From positions 372,001-436,000 of the forward strand of contig CANMGU010000001.1 of NCBI GenBank assembly GCA_947497455.1: a stretch of DNA of 64,000 bases, read 5' to 3'. Of this stretch, positions 34,401-41,740 are shown piece after piece (the stretch's first letter is position 1; each line of letters opens with the position of its first letter). The notes beneath the pieces are model-generated. The model had not been told where the DNA came from and searched no databases. It saw only the letters and a list, made by a program, of their open reading frames with translations. The translations under genes were made by a program, and so were the position numbers. Source of the DNA: an uncultured Sphingomonadaceae bacterium. Its GTDB lineage: Bacteria > Pseudomonadota > Alphaproteobacteria > Sphingomonadales > Sphingomonadaceae.

Positions 34401-37042
34401 AGGCAGGCCAATTTGACGCCACTAACAATGGCGGTGGAAATTATACACATGATGTTTCGATCGATCATACCAAAGCGTATAAATATACCCAATATGTGCG
34501 TAAATCGGATCTAACCAAGCATTCCATCTATTCAGGGATCGTGGCACTAGGCGATGGAAATGCTCATGCCAAACAACTGCTTAGCAATGGAAACAATGCC
34601 TATGCCTCGTATTTTCTCCAACATAATGCCGCTTCACAGCAGGCGGCATTGGATGAAGACAAGTGGTACAAGCTTGTCGGTTATATCTTGCCTTCCAGCA
34701 CCGGAGTTGGTTCCTACCAGAATTATGGCGGTGTTTTTGATGCAGAAACCGGCGAAAAAATCTGGAATGTAAACACATATCGTTGGACTCCTGGTGTTCA
34801 AAACATTCGCGCTTACGGTCGGTTTTTCACCTACTATGATCAAAATAGTCATGGTTGGTCTGCGCAGTTTGGTGCGCCTGAACTCTCTATTGTTCCACTT
34901 AGTGAAATCGTAGCGGATAATAATGATCCATTGGGCTTGCAGTCTGATGAACGCACCAAATGGACTGCGATCGATGCATCGCTAGGCGTGACAGACCGGG
35001 ATCAAAACATCATTTCCTATGAACTCAATCCTGATGGGTTGCCGGCTAAAGGTACTCTTGAAATCGTCAATGCGGCAACTGGCCAGGTTCGCTATCGGCC
35101 AGATTCCGATGCTGCAGGCAATGACAGCTTTTCAGTCTTAGTTCGTGATGCGGATGACAATGTTTCCATCGTTCCTATCGAGATTGAAATATCTGTTCCT
35201 GGAACTAACAACGCGCCGCTGGTTCCTGAACAAGGCTTTACTGTGGCCATTGATGAAAATATCGCAGTCAACGGCGCCTCGACCGCAATGACAACGACCG
35301 ATCCCGATGGCGATACCGGAATTGATTTCCGTTTTGCGGAATCGATGGTTTCGCTGGTAGCAGGCAAGTATGTGACCTTCTCACGTGATGGTAAATTCCG
35401 TATGGAGCGCGATACCGGGCGGGTAATCCTCAATGAAGGTTCGTTAGATTATGAAACTGGGCCGGTTAGTTATTCCTATGATATCTTGGTCTCGGATCGC
35501 AATAGTGGCAATGGTTCACGGTCTGCTAGTTCCAGGGTTACGGTCCAAGTTGAAGACGTAAATGAACTGCATAATCTTGAAAGCTCAAGCATAGTTGTGA
35601 ATTACTATAGCAAGGCGTTGGGTCCATTTGTTCCGATGCCAGACGAAAATGGTTTCGCCATAAACTTGCGTCAGTTAATGCTCGATGATCCTGAGAATGC
35701 GAATATGACTTGGGAAATTACCAATGCGGCGGGACCATGGGATATTGGCCTTGACGGTACATTGCATCTATTGGGCACAATTTCCTCTGGTCAGAATTTT
35801 AATCTCACAATCAGGGCCACAGATTCTCTGAACAGGTCGAAAACCGCTACACTTTCGCTCTCGGTGAACGGGACCGATGGGTCTACCGCGGATCCTGCTG
35901 TCGGTGGAGGTGGATCCGGTGGGGGATATTCTGACGATGATTATTATGACGACTATTGGGATGATCCGTTTGGAGATGGTCGATACCGGCAAATAGCGCC
36001 AGTTGTTCTGGACCTCGATGGCGATGGACTTGAGCTGGTAAGTATAGCAGAATCGAATATCTTCTTCGATATGGATGGAGATGGGATTGGAGATCGTACG
36101 GGTTGGTTTACTGGCGGCGATGGACTTTTGGTGCTCGATGTCAATTCAAACGGTGTTATCGACGATGGCAGCGAAATCAGTTTCCAACAATATGTAGATG
36201 GAGCGTTTTCAGACTTGGAAGGTTTGAAGGCTTTCGACAGCAATAATAATAACTTGCTAGACCCAGGTGATATTGAATTTTCGACATTTCAAGTTTGGAT
36301 TGATGGCAACCAAAATGGTATTTCGGAAGCTGATGAGTTGGTGACGCTGGAAAGCCTTGGCATTGAGTCGATTGGACTGATCGGTGACCAGACCGGTGTT
36401 ATGCCAAGCGCGCGCGATAATGTTGTTTATGCAACTTCAACTTTCGATCATGCCAATGGCTCGACTGGATTGGTTGGAGATACATTTTTTGTATTTGAGC
36501 AAGGTGTTTTTGCGCCATCAACTGATGATACACCACCACCAACAAATGGCGGTGATCAGCTTGATGTACCTTCTGAGGCCGACGATACAGCGACTAAACA
36601 AGAAAGTCTTTCCCTGTTCAACTACCGACTTGCTTCGAGCAAAGGGCAGGACGGCAGGCTGGTGGATGAACATCTTTGGGCAGAGGTTGAGCGTGTCGAC
36701 GCGATTCTGCCGGTTGGTAGCACGGCAGATGTTGCAGTATTCGCCGCATCCAGAAGCGATGATTTACGGCCATTTGTGGACGCCGATGTATCGATATTTG
36801 ATACGCTCGAGGGTGACGAAGGATCTGCTAATCCAACGCAGGTAACGAACTTAGGAGAGGAGTCCAATCTCACTGCTGATTTGTGGTCTGTTTCAAAGAT
36901 GGATACGTCTGAACAAGTCACTTCTGGTGACTTAAAGATTGCATTGATGATTCAAGATATGAACAGTTTTAGTGTTGCAGGTGGAATGGATGTCAGAAAA
37001 CTTGAAAAATCTAACGGTACGCCATTGGATTATTTCATCTGA
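25466..37042 (+). CDS. 3,858-residue RTX protein, T1SS substrate, with HExxH and hydrophobic N-terminal region
   Basis: Parts in order: residues 1-490, helical, with HEMFH at 222-226 (candidate zinc site, HVIHEMFHWAARHH); about 500-650, Gly/Ala-rich hydrophobic helices (ASAGASFLGGKLAD to GVNPVTLVAAVIAVAFWKIVGGLFGS) like the membrane-inserting part of RTX pore formers; five blocks of GGxGxDxLx nonapeptides between about 1170 and 2360; four copies of a roughly 200-residue beta module; cadherin-like repeats near 3150-3370; an EF-hand-like DLDGDG region near 3510-3680; and a C-terminal tail with no Cys, suited to type I secretion. A HlyC-type gene follows at 18 bases, which supports acylated-toxin biology. 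No signal peptide is present, as expected for a T1SS substrate. GGAAG upstream of the ATG is the ribosome site. Whether it is a protease, pore former, adhesin or all three is inference. Confidence 0.9.
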   Translation: MPRRTSSGLGTYITNYKVTDLVDVYRQDSNFVPNLVGLAGVVSTQTRSGNVRSVIRYDNLPGVLPAGQQVPPIYLIGANSRQQELFDKIIVAGRNDPTFLANLQAAASANAGGIYILVSNSNNLPTGVGGVVGGIAQPGPVAVGSSFGATETDGQFELQVSDFGLTDRAEQFDQAIRASERAMRRNRSLNTPANRAHVNNLKQQRDLLNREGDVYFARHVIHEMFHWAARHHSWSTPTNETELAGLLDGWTDNDILTLASRDPTYQPSDQILQNLQVELNLDAATLTQILADEQLGYGQSQLREFQYRLYLYYKTSQSDPNVTIPTDRIPQLVARGVLVLKSGATPGSTNINDYTASAGVLKTEQDKIDARAARIALKTQALQDINQMLQARGVNVAPLQSEGSTLDENRDQELEIALERARKDLEAIGELDNYGKLGSSIGKTLSSYVGGDKTLNTLVVSPVLATIGDNLFEVIANGGVNQTLPSGAVRNVLADFDSELFGEIKSAGIGALSSFLVAELVNGLGIDGVFGEGLQTIGNTVVSQIFDNIVSIAGGADIGVFANVGNGTALASAGASFLGGKLADQIVTFDTVGGQIGSAVGAAYGAWNAGAFLAAAGVNPVTLVAAVIAVAFWKIVGGLFGSLFGGTPRSGADVAWNEAAGRFGVENVYSKKGGSKEAAQSMAQGVSGYLNSILDATGGTLDNPGAVQTGNYGMRKKDIVYRPYSSRSKHAITQRWRGADATQNAVQFGTYTALTDPDFDLLGGNIFAKRALTNHLSLVNSYTDFSMEGLAADLVIASDYATYFGNSTGINLILSSGESNAFSAGWAITLARAEELGLHKRAASDWNGGFGYLFEQQLQMEFSQVELSLQPGVGSGRTYIVSDANGDYEGFLNDTINSADITHIEGTASNDVITLNHNNTHNTTGGNLLDLSEWPAFDPDDQPTDGTAIQGWTSSYLGETEWSTTAGPNGTEVRTLHGGQENGGGAGGGAYSQDFEIDGSKTYQFTYYFKNDAAAVHSIYFGVNGGSMVKNASNGAVNNNPYFYAANSTTQNNSLEADKWYKVVGYVLPQGSANQSNSVMGGVFDVETGDKVANTTTFRWNESRPDNTANTRFFNFYGSANVYNTHFYKPEVRELISAQVVGGADHVTSNRALRVNGFDHDGSPISVDVSATVDAGAGNDTVHAGDLGNNVFGGDGNDTLYGGRLDDWLLGGDGADTLHAGAQNGALGGDGNFLDGGAGNDTLNGREGSDWLEGGDGTDALHGKAGGDILAGGAGAGDQLFGGAGDDQYILRRGDGADIATDSDSTTLQQDVDVGTDVLDQFSSSYLSLINQRYADAQSTGAAGYVARRWAGLENGTVTADWFGYLTPGIRGGRVDGGEDAIVLGTGISLGDVRLKRSTGAGNDLIIQIMETNPDTGVETFSGDQLTVKDWFSNVFRRVEWLKFADGNEIRIGDITSFVVGTNGDDVLIGTQGNDFVYGGGGNDQLFLLSGDDVGSGGTGRDYVSGDSGKDLIVGGSDSDTLSGGAGADVLSGDGGDDLLYGGAGQDIISGGQGNDELVGGEGDDIFKYNRGDGADTIYDEYAGSWVNVWSRTSGNGTWRNGYSENAEGEVIAPDGTVVRKNFGTEENPDIRWIGNWEYDSEAQTLRRQVAPSSGSTVADSDGPPTNIYIPYPPYYIPGPAVGDTIEFGLDIQISDIILTREGNDLRLNIGDEEIVSSDGTADSISLKDWYLAPNNIERLAFYSTGILDLTTTNLIAGTDAADGALNGGSGVDWITGAEGDDTVRGNSGDDILSGNSGADSLRGDAGTDVLYGGSGDDILNGGVGGDFISGGSGSDTASYANAASAVVVSLADPSRNTGEAAGDIFSAIENLTGSNHADQLNGDAGENIIEGGKANDTLKGGEGDDTYVWNATSTSNHDGADQIEEGADGTEIAVSSSGQLQAGFTRAWEYSRLVWMFGEPFVYNRMIVKKGTEIVYRHPSDQPEFSPTFPAFNSSSWIAGFAQAPNGEVARAGLDVSADAGEDTLELGEKIHFADITFLNSGNDLIVRYGGSATSQITIKNQSSVGGKIEYLQFHDGLSADLSNLKLNTHGGNEDDLIVGTASAQTRNGGDGNDVIFGGGGNDVLRGQNGDDVIEGGAGADNLQGGANSNAIENPTSWGDTVRYASSKGSEINVDFRKQATGAAQIGGDAQGDVLSGFENFVGSDFVRDRFTGDDNANRAYGLGGSDVLKGEGGDDVLVGGLSNDYLYGGAGNDNLAGDEGNDYLRGDDGVDTLVGGDGNDRLLGQNGNDILIGGAGDDYQMYGGNGNDQIDGGEGNDTILGEAGDDQIVGGLGDDSINGGAGNDTYIIGANDGTDTITDAAGVNQVILSEGLTRDQVWLTRNGNDLQLSIVGGSSVARFTNYFTGSTQLDKIVAADGTLFLGSTEVDEMIRQMTGGFAASGNLVDLSGWPTAAETKPADGAPISGWTSSYIGETEWSVTSGPDGFDIATLHGGQENGGGAGGGALSDTFTIDGSKGYEFTYYFKNDEAAIHDIYFGLRGGLVKDADTNGVNNNPYFFAANPNTQNNNLEAERWYKVVGYVLPEGSASQSDTTLGGVFDAQTGEKILDTQTFRWNENRSSDAAYTRFFNHYGSENGYNTHFYKPEVRELSDEPAPPSLPRWFANKLDRYWESGDFAAPRAPDETQEVTIINEAANAFNNDGWPSILETGRGVNLVNDNGWANDVDAVPSGNAILSSWNNSSSYTNDTSWSATSGPYNQQVVSIHAGQTDAASAGGGNITNSFSIDGSKAYEFTYYFKADELNKHRVYFGTRGIVRNGNNDSVNGNPYFTHDYPNATSGIEADKWYKVVGYVLPEGEGTAATGSFGGVYDTETGEKVRDIQHFRWDPNRASDSTYSRFFNFYNTDRQGQFTHFYKPEVREIERDAVLKDGERLDIQTDALFVRQPDVEGWRNTSWAARDGEARWQEVDGPDGRKIVALEAGQFDATNNGGGNYTHDVSIDHTKAYKYTQYVRKSDLTKHSIYSGIVALGDGNAHAKQLLSNGNNAYASYFLQHNAASQQAALDEDKWYKLVGYILPSSTGVGSYQNYGGVFDAETGEKIWNVNTYRWTPGVQNIRAYGRFFTYYDQNSHGWSAQFGAPELSIVPLSEIVADNNDPLGLQSDERTKWTAIDASLGVTDRDQNIISYELNPDGLPAKGTLEIVNAATGQVRYRPDSDAAGNDSFSVLVRDADDNVSIVPIEIEISVPGTNNAPLVPEQGFTVAIDENIAVNGASTAMTTTDPDGDTGIDFRFAESMVSLVAGKYVTFSRDGKFRMERDTGRVILNEGSLDYETGPVSYSYDILVSDRNSGNGSRSASSRVTVQVEDVNELHNLESSSIVVNYYSKALGPFVPMPDENGFAINLRQLMLDDPENANMTWEITNAAGPWDIGLDGTLHLLGTISSGQNFNLTIRATDSLNRSKTATLSLSVNGTDGSTADPAVGGGGSGGGYSDDDYYDDYWDDPFGDGRYRQIAPVVLDLDGDGLELVSIAESNIFFDMDGDGIGDRTGWFTGGDGLLVLDVNSNGVIDDGSEISFQQYVDGAFSDLEGLKAFDSNNNNLLDPGDIEFSTFQVWIDGNQNGISEADELVTLESLGIESIGLIGDQTGVMPSARDNVVYATSTFDHANGSTGLVGDTFFVFEQGVFAPSTDDTPPPTNGGDQLDVPSEADDTATKQESLSLFNYRLASSKGQDGRLVDEHLWAEVERVDAILPVGSTADVAVFAASRSDDLRPFVDADVSIFDTLEGDEGSANPTQVTNLGEESNLTADLWSVSKMDTSEQVTSGDLKIALMIQDMNSFSVAGGMDVRKLEKSNGTPLDYFI
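28237..34900 (+). repeat. four copies of a ~200-residue beta-sandwich-like module in the RTX protein
   Basis: Copies lie at about 28237-28869, 32788-33417, 33598-34230 and 34250-34900. Shared landmarks are a GWTSSY or similar opening, a GGQENGGGAGGG or AGQTDAASAGGG loop, SIDGSKAYEFTYYFK, NPYF, ADKWYKVVGYVLP, GGVFDAETGEK, FRWxxxR, RFFNFY and FYKPEVRE. Copies 1 and 2 are closest; copy 4 is most diverged and lacks the FYKPEVRE end. Confidence 0.85.
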
Positions 37043-37059
37043 TCATGCAATAAGACCCC

Positions 37060-37563
37060 ATGAGTACTGAAGATTCAATTAATCGCCCTCAAACCGTCAG
37101 CCATTTCTTAGGTGAAATGGTGTGGTTACTCACGCAATCACCTCTGCACAATGCATTTTCCATTAAAGATTTGGAATGGATGGTGATGCCGGCACTTGCA
37201 CATCAACAATTTTATGTTTTTCGTGATGGACCGCAACCGGTTGGATTGGCGCTTTGGGCAATGTGCGATGCCGCTGCAGCGCAAAAGGTCGAAATGGGAA
37301 TGCTTGACCCCATACATCGTTTGACACCGGAGGAATGGAAAAGCGGAGAGAAGATTTGGCTTGTCGATATGGTTTGTCCATTTGCGACAGTACAGAACCA
37401 GCAACGGGAGATCATGATGGCAGATCTAATCTACGGTCCATTGAACGGTAAGGAATTCAATTTCCATCAGACGGATCCCGGGACGGGAGAGCGAGTTGTT
37501 CAAACAGTCGACGCCGCGGCCGGTGAAAAAATTCGAGAACAAGTGTCGAAGCTTCGAAACTAA
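37060..37563 (+). CDS. HlyC-type toxin-activating lysine acyltransferase
   Basis: The 167-residue product matches the RTX toxin-activating acyltransferase family in length and motifs. LLTQSPLHNAF carries the catalytic His30, equivalent to His23 of E. coli HlyC, and GEKIWLVDMVCPFA carries Asp103, equivalent to Asp92. The family transfers a fatty acyl chain from acyl carrier protein to lysines of a pro-toxin in the cytoplasm. It starts 18 bases after the RTX gene, so translation is likely coupled, and is followed by a probable terminator. The obvious substrate is the upstream RTX protein. The gene is complete with all known active residues, so I expect activity. Confidence 0.9.
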   Translation: MSTEDSINRPQTVSHFLGEMVWLLTQSPLHNAFSIKDLEWMVMPALAHQQFYVFRDGPQPVGLALWAMCDAAAAQKVEMGMLDPIHRLTPEEWKSGEKIWLVDMVCPFATVQNQQREIMMADLIYGPLNGKEFNFHQTDPGTGERVVQTVDAAAGEKIREQVSKLRN

Positions 37564-37577
37564 GACTGTTGCTTGTG

Positions 37578-37620
37578 AGCGGGTTTGGTAAGTGGACCCA
37601 GTAACAACCTCGCTTTTTTA
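37578..37620 (+). terminator. probable Rho-independent terminator
   Basis: AGCGGGTT and AACCTCGCT pair with one bulge over a loop of about 20 bases and run into TTTTTT. It separates the RTX-acyltransferase pair from the exporter operon. Confidence 0.45.
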
Positions 37621-37644
37621 GGCCAGTAAAATTGGACTAAGAGA

Positions 37645-37685
37645 GACGGATAATTTATGTCCAAAATGGATATAATTTATCCGTC
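37645..37685 (+). promoter_or_regulatory. 41-bp concentric palindrome, probable operator
   Basis: Outer arms GACGGATAA and TTATCCGTC and inner arms TCCA and TGGA share the same centre at 37665. A TATAAT sequence lies at 37671-37676, so a regulator bound here would cover a -10 element. A related site occurs at 41491-41513. Confidence 0.6.
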
Positions 37686-37801
37686 AATTGCGACAATTTA
37701 ATAGCCTCAACTAATTATGCACGTTCTTGTAGAATCGGTAGCGAATCTATCTAATCACTGCTAGTAATTCGATGCTTGAGTATAGCGGGGGCGCGTAAAT
37801 A

Positions 37802-39982
37802 ATGTCCGGTGGGGCAGACGACCAGACCATAGATCAACCTGTTGAACAGACCGGGCCGATTGATCCGGCGCTGGCTTGTTTTGTGTTGCTTGCTAAATTT
37901 CTAGGGCTTCCGGCTGATCCACAGCAGATTCATCATGATCGCGGCAAGGGTGACGAACCCTATACGCTGGAGCATTTATCGCGGATTGGCAAAAAGCTGG
38001 GCTTGATTGCGCGGTTGCGTGATGCCTCCAGGGAAGAGCTCTCCAAGATTCCGCTGCCCGCGATTGTGCGGACAAGCGATGGCAGTGCATTCATTTTGCT
38101 CAAGATCGAGGATGACAGTCTTAACCCGCGTTACCTCATCCAGCGCGGCGATGCGGAGCGCCCGGAAGTCTTGTCGGCAGAAGCTTTTGATGAGGCCTAC
38201 GCCGGGCGTCTGCTGCTGCTCACATCGCGAGAAAAGGTAGCAGGTGACAAACGGCCCTTTGACATCAGCTGGTTCATTCCCGCGCTCGTCAAATATCGTA
38301 GGGCTCTACGCGATGTGCTGGTCGGTAGCTTCTTTCTGCAGCTTATGGGATTGGCCTCACCGATATTCTTCCAGCTGGTGATCGACAAAGTGCTGGTTCA
38401 CCAATCGCTGACCACTTTGGAGGTGCTCGCGTTCGGATTGGCGGTTGTGCTAATCTGGGAGACGTTTCTCTCTGCGCTCAGAAACTGGCTTTTTGCGCAT
38501 ACAACCAACCGCGTGGATGCGGAGCTATCCTCCAATATGTTCCGGCATCTTGTCAATTTACCGGTGAGCTATTTTGAAGCGCGGCGCGTGGGTGACAGTG
38601 TGGCGCGTGTCCGTGAACTGGAAACTATCCGTGAATTTCTAACCAGCAACGCGGTAACCGTAGTGATCGACCTGTTCTTCACCATCGTTTTCTTCGTGGT
38701 GATGTATATCTATTCTCCCTTGCTCACGCTCATCGTGGCGCTGACCATCCCGATCTATATTGCGATCTCTCTGTTCATCACGCCGCCCCTGCGCGCGCGG
38801 CTGGATGAGAAGTTCCGCCGTGGTGCTGAGAACCAGGCCTTTCTGGTAGAGACCGTGACCGGCATCGGCACGCTCAAATCCATGGCTGTCGAACCACAGA
38901 TGCGCGACAAGTGGGAGAAGCTCTTCTCTGGCTATACGCAGACCGGTTTCAAGGTCGCGATCCTGTCCAATTGGGGTAGCCATTTGATCCAGGTGGTGTC
39001 GAAACTGACGACGGTGGCGATCCTGTTCTTTGGAGCCAAGGCCGTGATTGCGGGTACGCTGACGGTGGGTTCGCTTGTGGCCTTTAACATGTTGGCTGGC
39101 CGCGTCGCCCAGCCAATTTTGCGCTTGTCGCAGCTGTGGCAGGACTTTCAGCAGGTTCGTATCTCGGTCGATCGCTTGGGCGATGTTCTTAACGCTCCAG
39201 CTGAGCCGGAACATAATCCCAATCGTGCGAGTTTGCCGCCGATCTCTGGCCGGGTGGAGTTTGACAAAGTGCGCTTTCGCTATCGTCCCGACGCACCGGA
39301 AGCTTTGCGCGGGGTTAGTCTCGAAGTCAAAGCGGGCGAAATGCTCGGCATTGTCGGGCCATCGGGCTCTGGCAAATCCACGCTGACCAAGCTGGTCCAG
39401 CGGCTTTATGTACCGGAGCAAGGCAGGGTGCTGATTGACGGCGTCGATCTCGCACTGGTCGATCCAGCCTGGCTGCGCCGGCAAATCGGTGTGGTCTTGC
39501 AGGAGAATATCCTGTTCAATCGCACGGTCCGGGAGAACATCTCGCTCGCCGATCCAACGCGGCCTATGGAGGCGGTCATCGCGGCGGCAACATTGGCCGG
39601 TGCGCATGAATTTATCCTAGAGCTCCCGCATGGTTACGACACCATAATCGAAGAACGCGGTGGCAATCTATCTGGAGGCCAGCGTCAAAGGCTTGCCATT
39701 GCGAGAGCTTTGATTGGTGATCCGCGGGTCCTTATATTGGATGAAGCGACCAGCGCGCTGGATGCCGAGAGCGAGGAGATCATCCAGAATAATTTGGGCA
39801 AGATCGCGCAGGGCCGGACAACCATGATCATTGCCCACCGGCTATCCGCCGTTCGTCAATGCAATCGGATTGTGACTGTCGAAGCGGGCGAAATTACCGA
39901 GATTGGCACCCATAAGGAGTTGATCAAAGCCGATGGCCGTTATGCGATGCTCTACAAGAAACAAATGGGTATCGGGGCATGA
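37802..39982 (+). CDS. T1SS ABC exporter with C39-like (inactive) N-terminal domain
   Basis: The 726-residue product is a HlyB-type exporter. Its N-terminal 130 residues form a C39 peptidase-like domain in which the catalytic Cys position of DCGxAC is replaced (here DPALAC), so it should bind rather than cleave the substrate. Membrane helices occupy about 165-440. The ATPase has Walker A GPSGSGKST (Lys525), signature LSGGQRQRLAIARAL, Walker B VLILDEATSALD and the switch His in IAHRLS. It forms an operon with the HlyD-type gene, overlapping it by four bases (ATGA). GGGGGCG precedes the ATG. Substrates are presumably both RTX proteins of the locus. GC is higher than in the RTX genes. Confidence 0.95.
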   Translation: MSGGADDQTIDQPVEQTGPIDPALACFVLLAKFLGLPADPQQIHHDRGKGDEPYTLEHLSRIGKKLGLIARLRDASREELSKIPLPAIVRTSDGSAFILLKIEDDSLNPRYLIQRGDAERPEVLSAEAFDEAYAGRLLLLTSREKVAGDKRPFDISWFIPALVKYRRALRDVLVGSFFLQLMGLASPIFFQLVIDKVLVHQSLTTLEVLAFGLAVVLIWETFLSALRNWLFAHTTNRVDAELSSNMFRHLVNLPVSYFEARRVGDSVARVRELETIREFLTSNAVTVVIDLFFTIVFFVVMYIYSPLLTLIVALTIPIYIAISLFITPPLRARLDEKFRRGAENQAFLVETVTGIGTLKSMAVEPQMRDKWEKLFSGYTQTGFKVAILSNWGSHLIQVVSKLTTVAILFFGAKAVIAGTLTVGSLVAFNMLAGRVAQPILRLSQLWQDFQQVRISVDRLGDVLNAPAEPEHNPNRASLPPISGRVEFDKVRFRYRPDAPEALRGVSLEVKAGEMLGIVGPSGSGKSTLTKLVQRLYVPEQGRVLIDGVDLALVDPAWLRRQIGVVLQENILFNRTVRENISLADPTRPMEAVIAAATLAGAHEFILELPHGYDTIIEERGGNLSGGQRQRLAIARALIGDPRVLILDEATSALDAESEEIIQNNLGKIAQGRTTMIIAHRLSAVRQCNRIVTVEAGEITEIGTHKELIKADGRYAMLYKKQMGIGA

Positions 39983-41451
39983 GCGAAGATCAAGTCAGCC
40001 GGGAAGCCGAAGCCCAGGAAAAAGACGATCCGCAAGAAGGCTTTTTTGCGCGTCGCTTTCCCGGCTTAGCCCGCCACTGGATGATCCTGCGGGAAAGCTG
40101 GAAGCAGCAAAATGTTGCGGATGAAAATGCAAAACCGCAGAGCGATCATGAGTTTTTACCCGCAGCATTGGAGATAATGGAGAAGCCAGCGAGCCCTGGT
40201 CTGCGCTGGTTGATGCTGATCCTGTGCAGCCTGTTTGCGATAGCCTTGCTGTGGTCGTTTATCGGCAAGGTCGATGTGGTGGCCACTGCGACCGGCAAGG
40301 TTGTGCCCTCGGCCAGCAGCAAGGTGATCCAGCCGATTGAGATCGGATCCATCCGCGCGATCCATGTCAAAAACGGTCAGCGGGTCAAGAAAGGCCAATT
40401 GCTGGTCGAATTGGATCCTACGATCAGTAACGCCGATGCGGCGCAAAGTTCTCAGCAGCTCATGTCTGCCGAAATTGTTCGCGCCCGCAATGATGCGCTG
40501 ATGGCGCATCTAAAGGGTCTGAACGCCGAGTTCGTACCGCCAGCGGGAACGCCGACCGATGTTGCTCTGACCCAGTCGCAATTTGTGCGCTCTGCCATTG
40601 GCGAATATGAAGCCGAAAAGGCGAGCCTTGGTCAGCAACGCGCCGAACGCCAGGCGCAGCTTATCGGTGCGCAAGCGGAGATAGCAAAGCTCGAGCAAAC
40701 CCTCCCATTGCTCGACCGGCAACTGGCTGCGCGACAGGAGCTTGCTGACAAGGGCTATTTCTCCAAACTGCGACTGCTCGAATTTGAACAGCTGCGCGTC
40801 GAGCATATCCAGAATATCGCCGTGCAGCGCGCCCGCGCCGCCGAGGCTAGCGCATCGATCCGCAATCTCGAAGCGCAGATCAGGCGCCTGCGCGAAGCCT
40901 TTGGCCGCGGTGCGATTGCGGAAATGGCGGAGGCCGAAGGACAATCGGCGATGGCGGGGGCAGAGTTGCAAAAGTCCGCACGCCGGCGCGAGTTTCAGCA
41001 AATCAAGTCGCCGGTCGACGGCACGGTACAGCAGCTCACCCTGACGACCATCGGCGGTGTGGTGCAGCCAGCAGAACCGATCATGGTCATCGTCCCCGAT
41101 GATGCCGAGGTCCAGGTCAGCGCGCAGATCCTCAACAAGGATATCGGATTCATCTACGAAGGCCAGCCGGTACGGGTGAAGCTGGAGGCATTTAACTTTA
41201 CCGACTACGGCCTGATCGAAGGCGTGGTCGACAATATCAGCCGCGATGCGATCCAGGATGAAAATCTCGGTCTTGTTTATGCCGCACGGATCAAACTCAA
41301 CAAACGCCACCTGATGGTCAATGGCAAACGCCAAGCGATCGGGCCCGGTTTACAGGCGCAAGCAGAGATTAAAACAGGCGAGCGGCGTATCATTCAATAT
41401 CTCCTCTCCCCCATTGCAAAGACAATGGATGAAGCCGGGCGTGAACGGTAG
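39979..41451 (+). CDS. T1SS membrane fusion (HlyD-type) adaptor
   Basis: The 490-residue product has a cytoplasmic acidic N-terminus, one membrane helix (WLMLILCSLFAIALLWSFIG) at about 75-95, a biotinyl-lipoyl-like half (GSIRAIHVKNGQRVKKGQLLVELDP), a long coiled coil at about 160-320 and the second half-motif (SPVDGTVQQLTLTTIGGVVQP), then the C-terminal beta domain. It bridges the ABC exporter to an outer membrane TolC-type channel. The start codon overlaps the exporter stop. The expected outer membrane partner is not in the window, so it must be supplied from elsewhere in the genome. Confidence 0.95.
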   Translation: MSEDQVSREAEAQEKDDPQEGFFARRFPGLARHWMILRESWKQQNVADENAKPQSDHEFLPAALEIMEKPASPGLRWLMLILCSLFAIALLWSFIGKVDVVATATGKVVPSASSKVIQPIEIGSIRAIHVKNGQRVKKGQLLVELDPTISNADAAQSSQQLMSAEIVRARNDALMAHLKGLNAEFVPPAGTPTDVALTQSQFVRSAIGEYEAEKASLGQQRAERQAQLIGAQAEIAKLEQTLPLLDRQLAARQELADKGYFSKLRLLEFEQLRVEHIQNIAVQRARAAEASASIRNLEAQIRRLREAFGRGAIAEMAEAEGQSAMAGAELQKSARRREFQQIKSPVDGTVQQLTLTTIGGVVQPAEPIMVIVPDDAEVQVSAQILNKDIGFIYEGQPVRVKLEAFNFTDYGLIEGVVDNISRDAIQDENLGLVYAARIKLNKRHLMVNGKRQAIGPGLQAQAEIKTGERRIIQYLLSPIAKTMDEAGRER

Positions 41452-41490
41452 TTTAACTATTGTGAATCGCGCTATTCTGGGACTTTTCAA

Positions 41491-41513
41491 TATACATCCA
41501 AAATGGATATATA
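41491..41513 (+). promoter_or_regulatory. palindromic operator-like site, second copy
   Basis: TATACATCCA and TGGATATATA pair at 9 of 10 positions around AAA. The core TCCAAAATGGATAT and the trailing AATTTATC are shared with the 37645 site. It lies 228 bases before the second acyltransferase-like gene. Confidence 0.55.
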
Positions 41514-41620
41514 ATTTATCAGAGTTTTACATGTAAATGCTCTTGTCTTGCCTGATTTTGCGACTAGTCTGCAAGAAGAGTCGCGGGGGCCTGAAACATA
41601 AAAATGTACAGGTTTAGTTG

Positions 41621-41650
41621 GTGAATATCGGGTTTTTCCGCGATGTTCAC
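41621..41650 (+). promoter_or_regulatory. long-stem hairpin in leader of second operon
   Basis: GTGAATATCG pairs with CGATGTTCAC over the loop GGTTTTTCCG (10 bp including one G-T). A smaller stem, GCGACT with AGTCGC, lies upstream at 41560-41584. Both are in the 289-base leader of the gene at 41741. They may be an attenuator, a protein-binding site or an mRNA stabiliser. Confidence 0.45.
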
Positions 41651-41740
41651 TGCTGGGCGTGTGGTGACTCGCGCGCTCGCGTAGCTGACCAACAGGGGAT
41701 TGATGGTCAGAAGAGTTTGTATTGAGGGGCCAGAATATCA

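Noticed and set aside
38639..39607. A 322-residue minus-strand frame inside the ABC exporter gene
   Set aside because: It is antisense to a clearly functional ABC exporter with all motifs, and its peptide is His/Arg/Asp/Gln-rich without family signals.
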